In this document: positions 1 to 12,599 of the stretch, piece by piece
Layout: the number at the start of each line of letters is the position of its first letter
How positions within the stretch are numbered: position 1 is the stretch's first letter
DNA from: Anseranas semipalmata
Taxonomy: Eukaryota; Chordata; Aves; Anseriformes; Anseranatidae
DNA: 64,000 nucleotides
Direction: 5' to 3'
Assembly (NCBI GenBank): GCA_013399115.1
Contig: VXAA01003136.1
Coordinates: 247,229 to 311,228, forward strand
Program-made: the position numbers and the translations under genes
The notes under the pieces: generated by a model
Databases searched by the model: none
Seen by the model: only the letters and a program-made list of their open reading frames with translations
Told to the model about the DNA's origin: nothing

Positions 1-3000
1 GTTCTTTTCACTGCCTTTCACTAATAGCTACAAACTCATCTTCTTTTAATATTTCTGGCCAGCCATAATTACTAAGAACAGTACCTCTTGCCTAAATATA
101 CAATAGTTCAAAACTGTGTGTTTAGAATATTACTTCCTAATACTCAACTTTGCCAGTGTTAACCTGGAAAATTATAGAGGCTAACACTCATGTTCTTTGA
201 CTGTCATGTAATCTCTAAATCTCTGCTACAGAACAATCCTGACTGTAATCATGTATGTAGTTCTGACACGGATTTCTCTAGCGGAGGGTTTCTTTAGTTA
301 TTAGGTTGTGTAATGTACAGTTATTTCAATGATTTGTGTGACACTTAAATCCAAGATTATGTTGAATGGAAAAAAAAAAACTAGATATACATGTAGAAGA
401 TGGAAATTTGATTGACAGTCAAAAGTTTAGTTAGTTTTGACTTAGTTTGCCTCATCATGAAAAATAAACAACACAAGGCAGAATGATCCAACATGGAAAC
501 TGATCCTGCACAAGGCAAAACAAGAAGACAAAAAGAATAGGGAGGCTCTAGAGTGATCATGAAGTGATGAGTGACAGTGTAGGAGAAAAAAAAATCATCA
601 GAAATAGCCTATATTTAATAATGAATGAGTAATGAGCACCAATGTTAGAGAAGCACTAATTTCAAACACAGTTTTGAAGGTCAGAATGGCAAATAACAGG
701 AAAGGCAATGACATCTGAAAATGAGAAAGCCAGGCTGGCAAATTCAGATACAATAATGAGACAACATCAAGTATGGATCTCATTGTTTTTGACTAGGAAC
801 TGAAACAGCCATGTCTAGTGTGCTAAGTTTGTTGTTTTGTTTCCTAGTGCAATAAGGTTGTATATTCCAATCCATTATAACTCTAAATTCATATCCCTTC
901 TTATTTTTCTAGGTTTATGTCTTTCTAGATGTGAATTTAACTGTATGAGCAGTACAGTCAGCAGACAAGGTGGTATGAATTAATAATGATGTCTGCACAA
1001 ATCGCAGTTCCCCAGCCACTCGGGAAGGTAACATTTCTAAAAGCAAATATTAGATGTTTCATTACTCACAAGGCCTTTGGGTTGTTTGGGTCAGTCTTTT
1101 GTGTTTTTGATTTTTTTTTTTTTTTGTTGTACCTGCTCTACCTTGGTAGTTAATAAGTTAACTTACGTCCAGAGATAGGCAGAAGAAACAGAAATGTAGC
1201 TGCCATTTTCTCATCCATATCCAAGCAAATTGTCCTCACAGTAATGTCTTCCTTTAAAATTGTGAATCAACTTGTCCTTGTAAACAGAGGCAGAAAAAGC
1301 AAAGACAGGGATTCATAATTTTATCCTGTTTGTTTTTTTGTTTTTGTTTTTTTGTTTTTTTGTTTGTTTGTTTTGCATAACAACTTAAGTCTGATAGTTG
1401 TTGTGGCATAGACTTGTGTTATAAGAGCACATCATGTGCAGAGCCCAAGAATGAAAGCTGTTGCACAAACAGTCAATATTTAGCTATGACTTGCACTAGT
1501 TTTGCATGGGCATCTTTAACAGGAAATGACGAACTTTGTTCCTTTACAGTAAAGATGTTATCTTTATTAAAAGAGCACTCAGAGCTGTAACACACCTGTC
1601 CTTTTACGTGCAGCTGCATTTGACCTGTTAGAAATCTTTGTAGCATCAGCAAATAATTAATATTGTTGCCTAATTAAAAAACAAAACAAAACAAAAACAA
1701 AATCTATGCTTTACTGCCTTTCCTTCCTCCCCTTTACTCCAACATGCAAATTGAAAATCACTTCCCACTGTCCCAGTTAGAGGAAATTTCTTCAAAGATA
1801 TAACATCAGGTGATTTATGCATTTCTTTCTGGTATAATAAAGATAGGAGAACCTTTCAGCATAATTACTTAACTAGCTAAATATTTACTTCAAAGATATT
1901 GTAGCTTGTATTGCAACAGCACATTAGACAAAGTGTATATTGTGTGAGTGGGTGGAACCTGGCGGCTACCTTCATTCATCCTGACCCCAGTCAGACTTTT
2001 ATCAATAACCACTCCAGGGAGGCAGGAGTTATCGCTCCCATGGGAAAGTGCAGAAAACTTTTTACTATTGTTCTGGCAAGAGTCTAATGGGGGATAGGTT
2101 TTCACTGGGACACGTGTTGACAGTACCGCATCCTGCATCCTTTCTGGGGCAGCTGATTGCACTAGAGAGCACTTCTTATGGGATTAAGTCTGTTACAAGC
2201 ACTGGAGAGTCTGACTTACCTCATGTTTGTATTAGAGCATTGTGTTATTTAAAAGAAAATTGTGCTTAGTAAATATTGAGAGTGCAGCTGTGTCCTCTCT
2301 CTTGCTGGTGAGCGAGCCCAAGAGACAGGAGCAGGCCCATGAAGGAAGGTTTCCATAGTTGCCTCTGGTGCATTTGTCTGCAGAGCCAAATCGTAAAAAG
2401 GTGTCACCATCTTTCCATCTTCCATGATGGAAACGTGAAAGCAGTGTTGCTCTCCAATACAGAGACTGTGTCCTTCCAGTGGAAAGTCCAGCACACTGAA
2501 AACTTTGCAGTGTCACAGATATCTTAATCTAAATTGACAATGTGTACTGATCTATCCTCATGTTTCAGAGCACTTTGAAAAAATATCACACAGTATTTTC
2601 TGTCTCGGTTTGGAAAGCACTGAATAGGAAAAGAAACTTTCTGCACAGTTATATGTCAAGTGGGACAAACAGGGTTGAAAGCTGGGTCTTCTTATCTTTG
2701 TGGTGTTTTCAGTAGCATTCCTGCCTAGCAAAGTGTACAACTTGGCTTATACAAAAGTTGGCTTCAGTGGAAATACCAAGTTGCTTAAATTTAAGTAGAA
2801 CAGGTGCTTAAATACGGTTTTGTATGTCATCACCACAGGCATGTCATTATAACCTGACTATTAACACTTAAACAAAAACAAACAAACAAAAACATGAGAG
2901 TATTTTATGCATGTGCAAGAGAATTTTCCTTCACTAGCTATGTGCTCTGTTAGGAAGTGGGTGGAGGGTGGGAAAAGGATTAACAGGGGGGTGATGGAAA

Positions 3001-4740
3001 TTGTATTTTAACAGAAGAAAGAGCATGCACAGTTATAGTCTCACAACAAGAAATAAACATTGTAATCGTAAACAAATGTAACCTTGAATACAGAAGACAG
3101 TGATTTTATTGTATTGACATATGGTGTGCGGGCAACAATGGAGGATTTGTTCTTTTACTTTAGTCAGGACACATTGGCAGGCAGTCCTTTTCTGTGGCCA
3201 TTGCTTCCAGATAGCATGTGTCATAGTTGGATTATAAAATGTCTAGGAATGTGCAGACAAAGTCAAGGAGAAAACTTGCTTTAAGAGGGTCTGGGAAACC
3301 AATTCACCTTAAGGCCTGAGGATGAACATTCTAAGAAACATTGCTGGAAACCAAAACAGTGTGAAGAAAACTCTTCCCTTCCATAACGTACCTGCTCTAC
3401 CTTTATTTAAATTACTTAGATTTGCACTCTGCAAAGAGTATCTGCATGGGGGTATCCTAAGGCATAATAATACAAAACCAGCTCTGCAGATCTATGCAAA
3501 CTGTGAAGAGACAAATGTTTCTTCAGGCGGATGATGTGGCTCTGCACAATACCATGCTCTGTCCTGGTGTGTCAGATTTCTGCTCTCAGTGCACTAGTTT
3601 AGATTCCATCGGGTTCCTAACACAGATTGTATGGGATCATGTTTCTAAATCTGGATCTTGTTGAGAGATAGGAATTGTTGTTTCTAATAACAGAAGTTAC
3701 CTTATAGTAGCTGGAGGAAGGAGATCTTTATTGTGTGCTTATGGACACGATCTGTGCAGCACAAACAATTGGAAGCATGTGCTGTGTAAGGATGTTAGAA
3801 AAGTCTTGGCCATCCAAAATTCGATTGCTTTTCAATTAAGCAAAATCAAGAATATATTTGCAAGGGAATACTTGCTCTTTTTCTTTCTTTCTTTCTGTTC
3901 ATTTTATGGTAGCAGCACTTTCGGGTTTTTGATAACTTGACTGCATTGGGGTTCACACTGTGGTAGGATAGAGCTGCTGTTGAGTTTGCAGTCTTGTGTG
4001 TTTAAACTGGCAAAGACTGGCAAAAAGGCGATACTCATTTCCATTTCAGGGGAGAACCAAAGCAGAGAAAAAGTATCTCGACTAAGGTCCTTTAGGGTAT
4101 CCATGTAGAACTGGGCATTAAAACAAGATCTCCAAGGTCAGTGCAGTACCTATTTAATGTGGTGTTTGTATTTGCTTTAAGAGCATCTTCCAACTCTTCA
4201 CTTGTTTGTTTAGAATCCAAACTAATTTTAAGCAAAACCCTGTTTTGTTGAGATCAGATTACTGATGCTGGATGCAAATGTAACACGAAGCTCAGATACT
4301 GTTTGGGTTTTCTGTTTGTTTGCTTGCTTTTAGTTCTAACACTAGGAAATGCTGGGGGGATGTTTTTGTTGTTGTTTGTTGTTGGGTTTTGTTTTTTGTT
4401 TTTTTGTTGTTGTTGTTGTTGTTGTTGTTTTGTTTTTGAGAACAGACAGAATTATCCTGTGCAGGGCAAGTGTAAAGAAGGGAGTTTTGTTGTATCAGTA
4501 AAAGGAAAAAAAAAAAAAAGTCTGCATGTTCCTTTTCCTGTAAAGACAGTAAAACCAAAGAATTGTATACATCGACAGCATATGCAACAAATTTTGGGGC
4601 AAATCTTCGATTCAATAATGCTTCTTAATTCCTCACTGGTGTATGGGATATAGATAGAATCACGTAAAAGCTGACCCTTTATTTATTGCTGTTGTTAAGA
4701 TCAGTCCTTGTTTCTTGTTAAATACTCTTCTAAGAGAGCA
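1..4740. other. Non-coding stretch, no gene seen
   Basis: I found no exon-like segment I would defend here. All open frames are short and have no recognisable domain. The only local structure is a T-rich tract with interspersed G at about 1321-1375, a T run near 1110-1126, and a T/G tract listed separately at 4364-4439. The sequence is otherwise AT-rich, single-copy-looking intergenic or intronic DNA. Confidence 0.6.
4364..4439. repeat. (GTT)n microsatellite in a T/G tract
   Basis: A tract made almost only of T and G contains about eight uninterrupted GTT units at roughly 4406-4429. Length polymorphism is expected. The open frames that cross it on both strands are made of homopolymeric Cys/Phe or Asn/Lys runs and are not genes. 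Confidence 0.9.
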
Positions 4741-4749
4741 ACATTGCTG

Positions 4750-5280
4750 CAGCTTTCATTGAGAGAACCAGGGAATAATTCAACCTTGAATGGGAGCCTG
4801 GAGGCTGCTTGGTCCAACAGCCATGCTTAGAGCAGAATCAGCTTTGAAGCTAGATCCAGCTTCAAAGATAACTCAGGTTGCTCAGGGCTGCATCCGTTCA
4901 GGTTTTGAACTTCTCCAAAAATGGACATTCCTTCGTCTCCCTGGACTCCTGTTTCAGTCTGTGAAAGCCCTCACAGTAGGGGGAGTTGGGGGGGAGAAAT
5001 CCTAATATCTAATTGGAATTTCCTTGCTGCAGCTTGTGTTTGTTGCCTCATTCCTTTAACCGTGCATCTCCAGAAGCTTGGCTCTGTCTTCTTTAAAAAC
5101 ACCTGTTATACGGATGAAACAAACCATAAGATCTCCTTTCACCTTCTCTTCTTAAAACTGAACAAAGTTCTCTTAGCCTCTCCTCTTATGTTATGTACTC
5201 CAAATCCCATCAAGTTAACAGACCAGTCCCTTCATCCAAAGCAAAAATTCAAATTAATTTGCAACAGATATGTCTCAGCT
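4750..5280 (-). mobile_element. CR1 LINE, 3' terminal fragment
   Basis: This is a diverged copy of the 3' end of a chicken-repeat-1 (CR1) non-LTR retrotransposon, read on the plus strand as its reverse complement. Diagnostic CR1 phrases appear in the right order: a 'ggttgctcagggc' block near 4880, 'ccctcacagta' near 4968, 'cctaatatctaat' near 5003, 'gcttgtgtttgttgcctc' near 5034, and 'accttctcttct' followed by 'agcctctcctc' near 5140-5190. Only this roughly 530-bp tail is present, which is the normal 5'-truncated state of CR1. The many substitutions suggest an old insertion. The terminal tandem octamers are not clearly preserved. CR1 of this type is the main reason for assigning the window to a bird or a near relative. 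The open frames at 4790-5292 lie inside it and are not host genes. Confidence 0.9.
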
Positions 5281-5289
5281 TTCAAGACA

Positions 5290-8090
5290 TGACTGAAGGC
5301 CAGACATGTGGGGTAAGTTATTTCCATGTTTGAAGGGAAATCTGTTGGCACAGACATAAGATACCTTGTTGCTAATGTAATTTTTGGCAGGTATGTTCGC
5401 TCAGACAAGTTTGTTAGATGCCAAAAGCAAAGCGTAGTATAACTTACAAGTCTCACATATGGCCTCACAAGCAGTCCTGTGTTCATACCTCCAATCAGCC
5501 TGTGTTGTCTTGGCTCTTCTGGCACATGGCAGTGCATATCCCAAAAGAAAATTCAGTAAATTATTCAGTAAATAACAAGAGAAATAATTTTTGCATATTC
5601 CTGTAATTTCTGACTAGAATTTCAATTCAGTTGTATGAATGCCTGATTTTATTCCCTTCATTCCAAAACATTCAAAAATGTTTAAGAAATTATACATGTG
5701 GTTTGAATTATTTTGTAGAGTGATTCTTCACTGATTTCCTAGACAAAGTGGATTTCAGTTTATAAAGTCCTTTCTGGACCTTGTCTGTCACCAGCTTTTA
5801 TCATGCTTGCTCCATTGTAACCTGTCTTCATCGTAAACAAGGTTTCAAAGATGTGAGAACAGATTGAATGTCCAAACAGAGAAAAGAAAGCCCAATTGTG
5901 TAGCAAACTTTGTTTTTTGTTGACCCCCTTCCCACTTACAAAGTCAAGTGGGCCTTTATTTGAAATAATTTAATCGTTTTGAAAAAAGTTTTCTTTCTGT
6001 ACGCTCTGCTTGAGATCTGTTAACTGTATTTAGTCCATGCGCTCATGGCAGGCGAGGATGGGGTTGCAGCTGGGGAGGTGCTTTCTCAGGTAATATGCCA
6101 ATATTATGGCTCAGGAGGGCTGGAGGCATTTAGTATTCTGTGTATACAGCTCTGAACCCATGGGAGACTGGCAGACTGTCAATACTAAACGTAACATTTT
6201 CCCGCCCATTGGCAATTACTGTTAACGCAGTTGCTTAAGTAGGGAAAAAGATGCTTTTTTGTCTCTTACTGTTATCTTGCAGTTGAAAAGCTACTTGCCT
6301 ACAGAGTCAATGACACCATAATATGAGCAATCTCTGAGGAGGAGAAATGAGGAAGGAATTAATGTGAGGAAGGAAGCACACAACACTTACTGCTCTGCCA
6401 AATCTCATAGCCACTGCCTTCGTGATGAAAAGTAGTTGCATGTAATTCTGATGGCTCAGCTTAGCAGAGGTATCAAGAGCTGTGCTTGGCACAGCACTTG
6501 TTCATTTTGTCATGATATTACTGACTGAACTTGCATTGTTTTGGAATCTTCTCTGAGCCCCACATTCATCCTTTCTAAAACAGCTGAATCTTCATGTGTT
6601 CATGAGAAAATTCTATAGGCCACAGTGTAGAAATATAGCATATTGCAGCTTTTTAAAAATCTACTTGACCAACTATAAATTATGGCTGTGGTATAGACCA
6701 CCATGTAGTCATGCCATGAATAATAATCTTCAAGGACTTCAGCAGAAGAGGCTTTTTTTTTTGGGGGGGGGGGAGGTGTCTGTTAACAGTGGCACTGAAC
6801 ATGCCCATAGCATTTTTTCCTCACCGAGGCACAGTAAAAGTGACCAAAGCATTGTTGATGCTCTGAGAGCCCAGCAAGGCTGGTCCTAGGCTGGCTCACA
6901 AGCAAACACAAGGTTTGGACAAGGAAACACGTAACTGTAACAGGAGTCTCTTTACATGAATATAAAGTAATTTGAGGTGCCTTTAATGATTATAATACAC
7001 AAGTTGAGGTCTCACCTGCAGGATCTGTGTCCTACAGCACTCTTTACAAGACCTGAATGAGATGTTATGTTTTGTTTTTAAACTCTCACACTGTATGCTC
7101 CTGTTTAATCTGATTCTTCTCTACTGTATTACAGCCTCTAGCTGTTTTGTGGGCAACTGCGATTTGTTTTCTTCTTCCTAAAATAATACTTCAAAGTCAC
7201 CTTTACTGAAGTTTGTCTTCTCATTTTAGACATACTGATTATTTTAGCTTGTTTTATCACCTTATTATATTCTATTTCCATAGTTGTCAAGAGTCATGGA
7301 GGACAGGATTAGACCCTGAATCTATGCTTGCACTATCTCCTTACTTGATTGCTATCTGCACAGTTTTTGCCTGTCCTACTCCATTGTCCAAATCATTCAT
7401 TGAATAAGAATTATTTCTAGGACAGATACTCCAAGGATCCTTCAGATACTTGTTCCTCTGTAAGAATTCATTTGGCAGTGAATTACAAATAGATGTTCTT
7501 TCTGAGTCACTTGTAAACATAGTCTACGGTGTTTATAGTTGTGAGTGTACCCTGTGGTGTTTACATTCAATTATTTCTTTGATTAATTGTGATAAAGTTG
7601 TGTACAACATGTCAAAAGTCTTATTTAAGCTGAAATATATCCACCACTTTACTGTTATCTACTAAACCCATTAACCTGTCAAAGAAGGAAAATGGACTGA
7701 CTTGCCATGTTGTTGTTCTAGCTACTCTTTATCACTATTATATTCCAGTACTTGAAAATTGGTTGCTTGATCATTTGTTCCAGAACCTTTCCAGGAATTG
7801 AGTAGTGTTTGATTTCTTCAGTCACTCTGTGATTCCATCCTCTTCTTTTCTTTTTATCCCTGTCCCCCATAAACTCTCAAAGGTGATTTCCAATGGTTCA
7901 AAGACCATTTTGATAAGTTCCTAAAATAGTCAAGACTAGATTTCATTGAGTCTTGCTGATTTGGAGCCATCTGGCTTGACTAAATAAATCTTTTTCCTCT
8001 GTCCTGATCAACATTTATTTTCTTTGGTGTTCACAGAGAAAGAAAAGTCTTTCTAAGAATTGCCCAGTCCAGCTACTTCACGGGTTCAAA
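5290..8090. other. Non-coding stretch with one weak exon-like segment
   Basis: No supported gene. It contains a T run followed directly by a G run (about 6751-6773) and a minus-strand exon-like segment at 6391-6447, described separately. The rest is AT-rich DNA with no repeat I recognise. Confidence 0.55.
6391..6447 (-). other. Exon-like segment, product unknown
   Basis: On the minus strand a 57-bp segment begins after a CAG and ends at a donor reading AGCA|GTAAGT. It gives 19 codons in phase 0-0 (N-Y-M-Q-L-L-F-I-T-K and so on to F-G-R-A). The frame stays open for about 18 more codons upstream, so the true 5' edge is unclear. The acceptor has only a moderate pyrimidine tract. No family is recognised. 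Segments this short with acceptable splice signals occur by chance several times in this window, so it may well be noise. Confidence 0.18.
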
Positions 8091-8099
8091 ATAAGGAGT

Positions 8100-8265
8100 A
8101 TTAAACAAGTAATTGTCATTACTGTAAAGATGGTGGTATTTAGCCCATTTTAGAAGGAGAACTGAAGTGATTTGCCTGATCCATGACAGCAAGTCAATGG
8201 TAAGGGCATGGCATCTGAAACTTTTTGATCCTTACTTTATGATATTTAGCACTCAGAGCCTTCAC
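8100..8265 (+). mobile_element. MIR-like CORE-SINE fossil
   Basis: The order of blocks matches the MIR core: 'cccattttagaag' (about 8144-8156), then 'aactgaagtgatttgcctga' with the 'acagcaagtcaatgg' block behind it (about 8187-8201), then a gap and 'gcatctgaaac'. In MIR consensus terms these are the 'ccattttacagatgagg', 'aagtgacttgcc', 'cacagctagtaag' and 'agccaggattcgaac' regions. The copy is heavily diverged and lacks a clear tRNA-derived head or LINE-like tail. The assignment rests on this collinearity, not on an alignment score. Confidence 0.55.
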
Positions 8266-11200
8266 ATTGGATCAGGACTCAATTGCAGATCTGTGCAAAC
8301 AAGATGATCCTGTCCCAGAGCATGTCATAGTTAAAATGTATAACAGGAGGTAGGCAATATAGACAGACAGGGACACTGCAGGGGAAAAAAAAAAAAAAAA
8401 GGTCAAGAGTAGCCTGGAAGATGAGCAGCAAATCAGAACTTAGCTCTAAATTTTCCTTTCAACAACATGTTTTTTCCTAAAAGAACATCCTGGGAGTTTG
8501 TAAGATCAAAGTTTCCTTGATGATACTGACTCTTCTTGAGATGAAGAAGCCTAAGCAAATTCATGCCACTTGAACTGCAGTTATTGATTTCTAACTAACT
8601 GCAGTTTACCCTACAACAAAATGATCACCTCAGGCTGTCTCTGGCTTTTTTTTTTTTTTTTTTTTTTTTCCTCCAAAACTTTTAAGCTAGGTATTCCATC
8701 AGGTTTTCAAAGAGAATTAGAAATACAGTATTCCCTCTCCTATATTTGGAAAGGATTATCATAGAAATGTAATGCAAAGATGCAAAACATCTTCAGTCTA
8801 TATATTATAATTCAACATTCAAAGTCACAAACAGACCTAGAACAAGATTAGATGGCTTTCTAACACCTGTTGTGCATTTGTGCATTTTTGTATTTTCATT
8901 GTGCATATTTTTATTCAAGATTTGCACATCTGAGACAGATATAGAGCTTGTACATGCACAGTGCCTACACACAGTCTCACTGTTCAACATGTATTTTTGT
9001 CACATATTTAAAGCACTCTGACCTGTTTTGTGAATGTGCAGCGTGATCTGCAAAATGGAGGAATCCAGGTTAAATAAGAATCCAGATATTTTATTGTTAG
9101 CTTAATGGGGTAACTACAAAATTTATCTTGCTTGTACTGTCATCTTAAACTAGTAACAAGAACAATTTTAAAAGTTTTTGTGTGTGTGTGTCCATTTGTG
9201 ATATACAGAGGTAAATCTGGGGGTGCATTAGCTGGACTGAAGGAGCCATCATGCAGTCTTTGTGGGGACCTGGGATATAGCTGTATCTGTTCCATCTGGG
9301 GATAAAGAACTGAGAACATGAAGACTGCTAATGAAAAGACCATTTCACTTATTGCTAGGAAGGCAGAATAAAGTACCTGAATAAACAGTTGCTCATCATT
9401 TTAGGGAGAAATGTATAGGCTAGTGATGTAGATAGATAGAATCGATGTAGGAGAGTTTGAAGTTCTACATAGCACATTGCATTATGCTATGGTCTTTTTG
9501 ATATCTGAAAATCTGGAAGGGAGCTCACAGAGAAGTTAAGGATGTAACTAGCTAAATGCTATTTGGTTTCCAAAGTAAAATCTTAGATTATATACTTCAA
9601 AACAATGTTCATATTTTAAAGAAAGTCTCAAAGACCTGAACATGTAGAAAAGGGATAGTTACTAGACCAGAAAGTAGACGCATTGTATGTGCATTTTAGT
9701 GGATGTTTCAATGCTCTAGGTGCTATATGCCTAGTTTATGTATCATGAGTACACCTTATAGTTGTGTGAAACTTTTATATTAACTGTGGATCAATTGTAT
9801 TTTTAAATTGACTATAACTTTTTGACTCCTTGAAAGCAGGTGGGGCAAAAGATTTGACTTAGACTTTTGTAGCTTGTGCATCTCCTTTCAGACAGCAACT
9901 ATACTGATTTGCTGAAATCAGATGGTTTTCAGAGTGGGACCCAAGCCTGCAAATAAAAACAGAATATTCAATCCTCGATTTTTCTGTGTGTAGTATATCC
10001 AGCATACACATCAGAAGCACAGTCTTGCAAACATATAACCCTGTACTCGGTAGCACTGTCTCTGTGCCTGATTGACAGATTGTCTGACTTGTAGCAATAC
10101 ACAGCCTGGGAGTCCCTCTGTTAAGCTAAAAGTGTAGACTTAGGCTTTTGGTCCTAAGGTTCCCTGCTGTGTTTGTGAAGACCTTAGCCATCACACATGC
10201 ACATGACTAACCTTACTCATGTGAGCCATCCCATTTAGATATGTGCATAAAAGGCTGCAATGTCATACCCCAAATGATCAAAGTAATCCAAATCCCAATT
10301 TCTTACTTTTTTTTTCAAGCACACACATAATCCTTAACATTCTAAGTCATGTTTTAATTAGCCATTGAAAGTAATAAGTATTAGGCTCTGAAGCTGATTA
10401 TGCATCTAAAAATCATTTGAGCTAATTAATTTAGTTTCCATTCATGTTCCATTGGCTCTTCCTCTTCTTTCATTAATTTTAACCCACAAAAAAAAATCAC
10501 TAAAATCACCCCCAGTGTAAGTGCAAGCTCTCAAACTTTGCTCTAAGCCCCACGGAGTGTTGGCTATTAATTTCAACTCAGACCTAATTAACATTGTATG
10601 TTCTTTATTGAAATCAGAGCATTTCTGTATATTACACATCAAAATAGATAGTTGTTGTGTGCTGTCATTTTCAGAATATTGTTCTTGTCCATGTCTGGTA
10701 CAATCCTTCATTTTAGCAGGTGTTGCATAATTTTCTCCTGTTTTCTCTGTAGTATATTTGTACTGTTTTTAAAACTGTATGTGATTGGAAACTGCTTCAG
10801 TTTCCTAAAAAGAGTAATGTCCTTTTCAAAACTACTAGTGTCTCCCTTAGCAGAGAATGCAGGACTTGGTGGTCATTAAATGATCAGTCATGGTGATCCA
10901 GCACTATTGGGAAGGTGACTGCTACCAACAGCTCTGCTTCCGTAACTATCACAAGGTTTTTAGGTCAAGGTATAGGCTCAAGTTTAAATTTTCTTTGGGC
11001 TTAAGGTGGAAAAAGACTGTGCTTTGCAGAAGCACTGCTTTGTAGAAGATAGCTCAGTTACTTACATGATGAAAATTAAACATTTGCTGAAGTGTTTCAC
11101 TGAAGCAATGCCCAAAACTAGAACGGAAAATGTCAAATAAAAATATCTGTGCAGAAGTAGATAAGTGTATATGCCTAAAATATATTTAGAATACCTATAA

Positions 11201-12424
11201 AAGTGATGCAGCATCATATTTATAGTCGAGATGCTGGTTGGATATCTAGGTCTGCCAATCACATTGGTTAATGCCTGACTCAGAAAGGAGGGTCACCTGC
11301 TTCACTGGGACTCAAAGGAATGATACTAATGTTTGCATTTTTATACCAGGGATGCTGAAGCACGGGAAGGAGAATCAAGATTTTGGTATGGCCAGAATGA
11401 AGTATCTGAAACTAGATTTAAAACCCTAGTGCCACTTAGTATTCTTTAACCTTTTTAGTCACTGTATCTTACCATCCCCTTCAAATCTGCATTACCAAAG
11501 GGAAGACATCAGAAGGACCACTTGTGGTAGTGAGGGAGGCTATCAGATAATTTTATTTGAAATGCTGTTGTGGGTAAGAGCTAGGCTTTTTTCTCCCCTC
11601 CTGTCATTAGAGAGATCACTGGATTCAGTGCTTTTAGCACCTCATTTATTTAGTTATTGGGATAGAACTACAGTTGGAAGTCTTATTTCAAATGAATCAT
11701 TGTTTGCTGTTAATATTTAGCAGAGGGAACACTGTTTTGTGGTTTTACCCGTGGTCATTTATGCTGAATGGATTTGTCTGGAATAATAAAAATGGTTCTG
11801 GTAAAATGACCATGAATCCTCCATGAAATTTGATTTTCAGTGTGAGAATCTTTTATGCAGGTTGATTTTAGAAACTGCTTGAGAATAGGCATTGATTATG
11901 GAACAGGTTTATTTTAGCATAGCTAAAGGGAATTGTTAAGGTTACAGAATCTCCTACAATGTATTTAAGCAAATTATAAGCAAATTATATATTGAGATTC
12001 TGAATGCACAGAGGTTACGATTAAGTGAGAGCAAATGCAACTTCTCTGCACAATTATAGTAAACACAGCCCAAAATTCAGCATGTTTCTGTCTTCAGACT
12101 GCATGAGAACTGCTGTGGCTTGAGATGATTCTTGAACTCCGTTAACTCAAAGACACAGAACTTAGTTTTCAAAAGCAACTAACGTGTAGGAATTACTTCA
12201 ACATTTGGATGCTCATGTGAACACACCTTTAAAAATCTGAGAATGTGCTATTTTCTGCAAAAAACAGGCTCTTTTCTGCCAGTTCTTGTCTGTCATGTAG
12301 ACGTAGCTTAGATCACTACTCCAAGTCAGTGTCAAACCTACAGGAGAAAAGAATAAGATAGTAAAATAAGTTATCTGATTCTATTTGAGGTGTGCCTGAA
12401 GCAGCATGGACAACTGCTTGAGCT
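8266..12424. other. Non-coding stretch, homopolymers only
   Basis: No gene is supported. It holds an A run (8384-8400), a T run of about 24 (8646-8669), a short GT run near 9179-9191, and the TAAT-rich stretch at 10330-10440 listed separately. Confidence 0.6.
10330..10440. promoter_or_regulatory. AT-rich TAATTA cluster, candidate regulatory element
   Basis: Within about 110 bp there are 'ttaattagcc' (about 10354), 'ctgattatgcat' (about 10393) and 'gagctaattaattta' (about 10420). These resemble homeodomain and POU/octamer-type binding motifs. Deeply conserved vertebrate non-coding elements often look like this, but AT-rich DNA also produces such words by chance. The 13-base word 'ttttaattagcca' occurs again at about 31752. 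Function is inferred only. Confidence 0.22.
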
Positions 12425-12595
12425 ACTTGAGGGACACCTGGGCTTGCCATTGATCTATTGACCTCAGGCAAGGTGCTTCCCCTCTCTGTTCTTCAATTCG
12501 TAAAACAGAGATAACGCTTAAGGCCTTCTTTGTCACATGCTTTCAGATCTTCTGATGAAAGGAGCCTCACAGAAACAAATAGTAATCCTATTCAC
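12425..12595 (-). mobile_element. MIR-like CORE-SINE fossil (reverse orientation)
   Basis: Read on the plus strand, 'cctcaggcaaggtgcttccc', 'ctctctgttcttcaattcgt' and 'aaaacagagataac' follow the reverse complement of the MIR core ('gcaagtcacttaacctctctg', 'tgcctcagtttcc', 'tgtaaaatggggataat'). The next part, 'ccttctttgtcacatgcttt' and 'cagatcttctgatgaaagg', matches the extended tail that is common in sauropsid copies. The fit is better than for the copy at 8.1 kb. No target-site duplication is visible, as expected for such an old insertion. Confidence 0.7.
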
Positions 12596-12599
12596 TAAG

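Noticed and set aside
4790..5292. Two plus-strand open frames that might encode small proteins
   Set aside because: They lie entirely within the antisense strand of the CR1 fragment.
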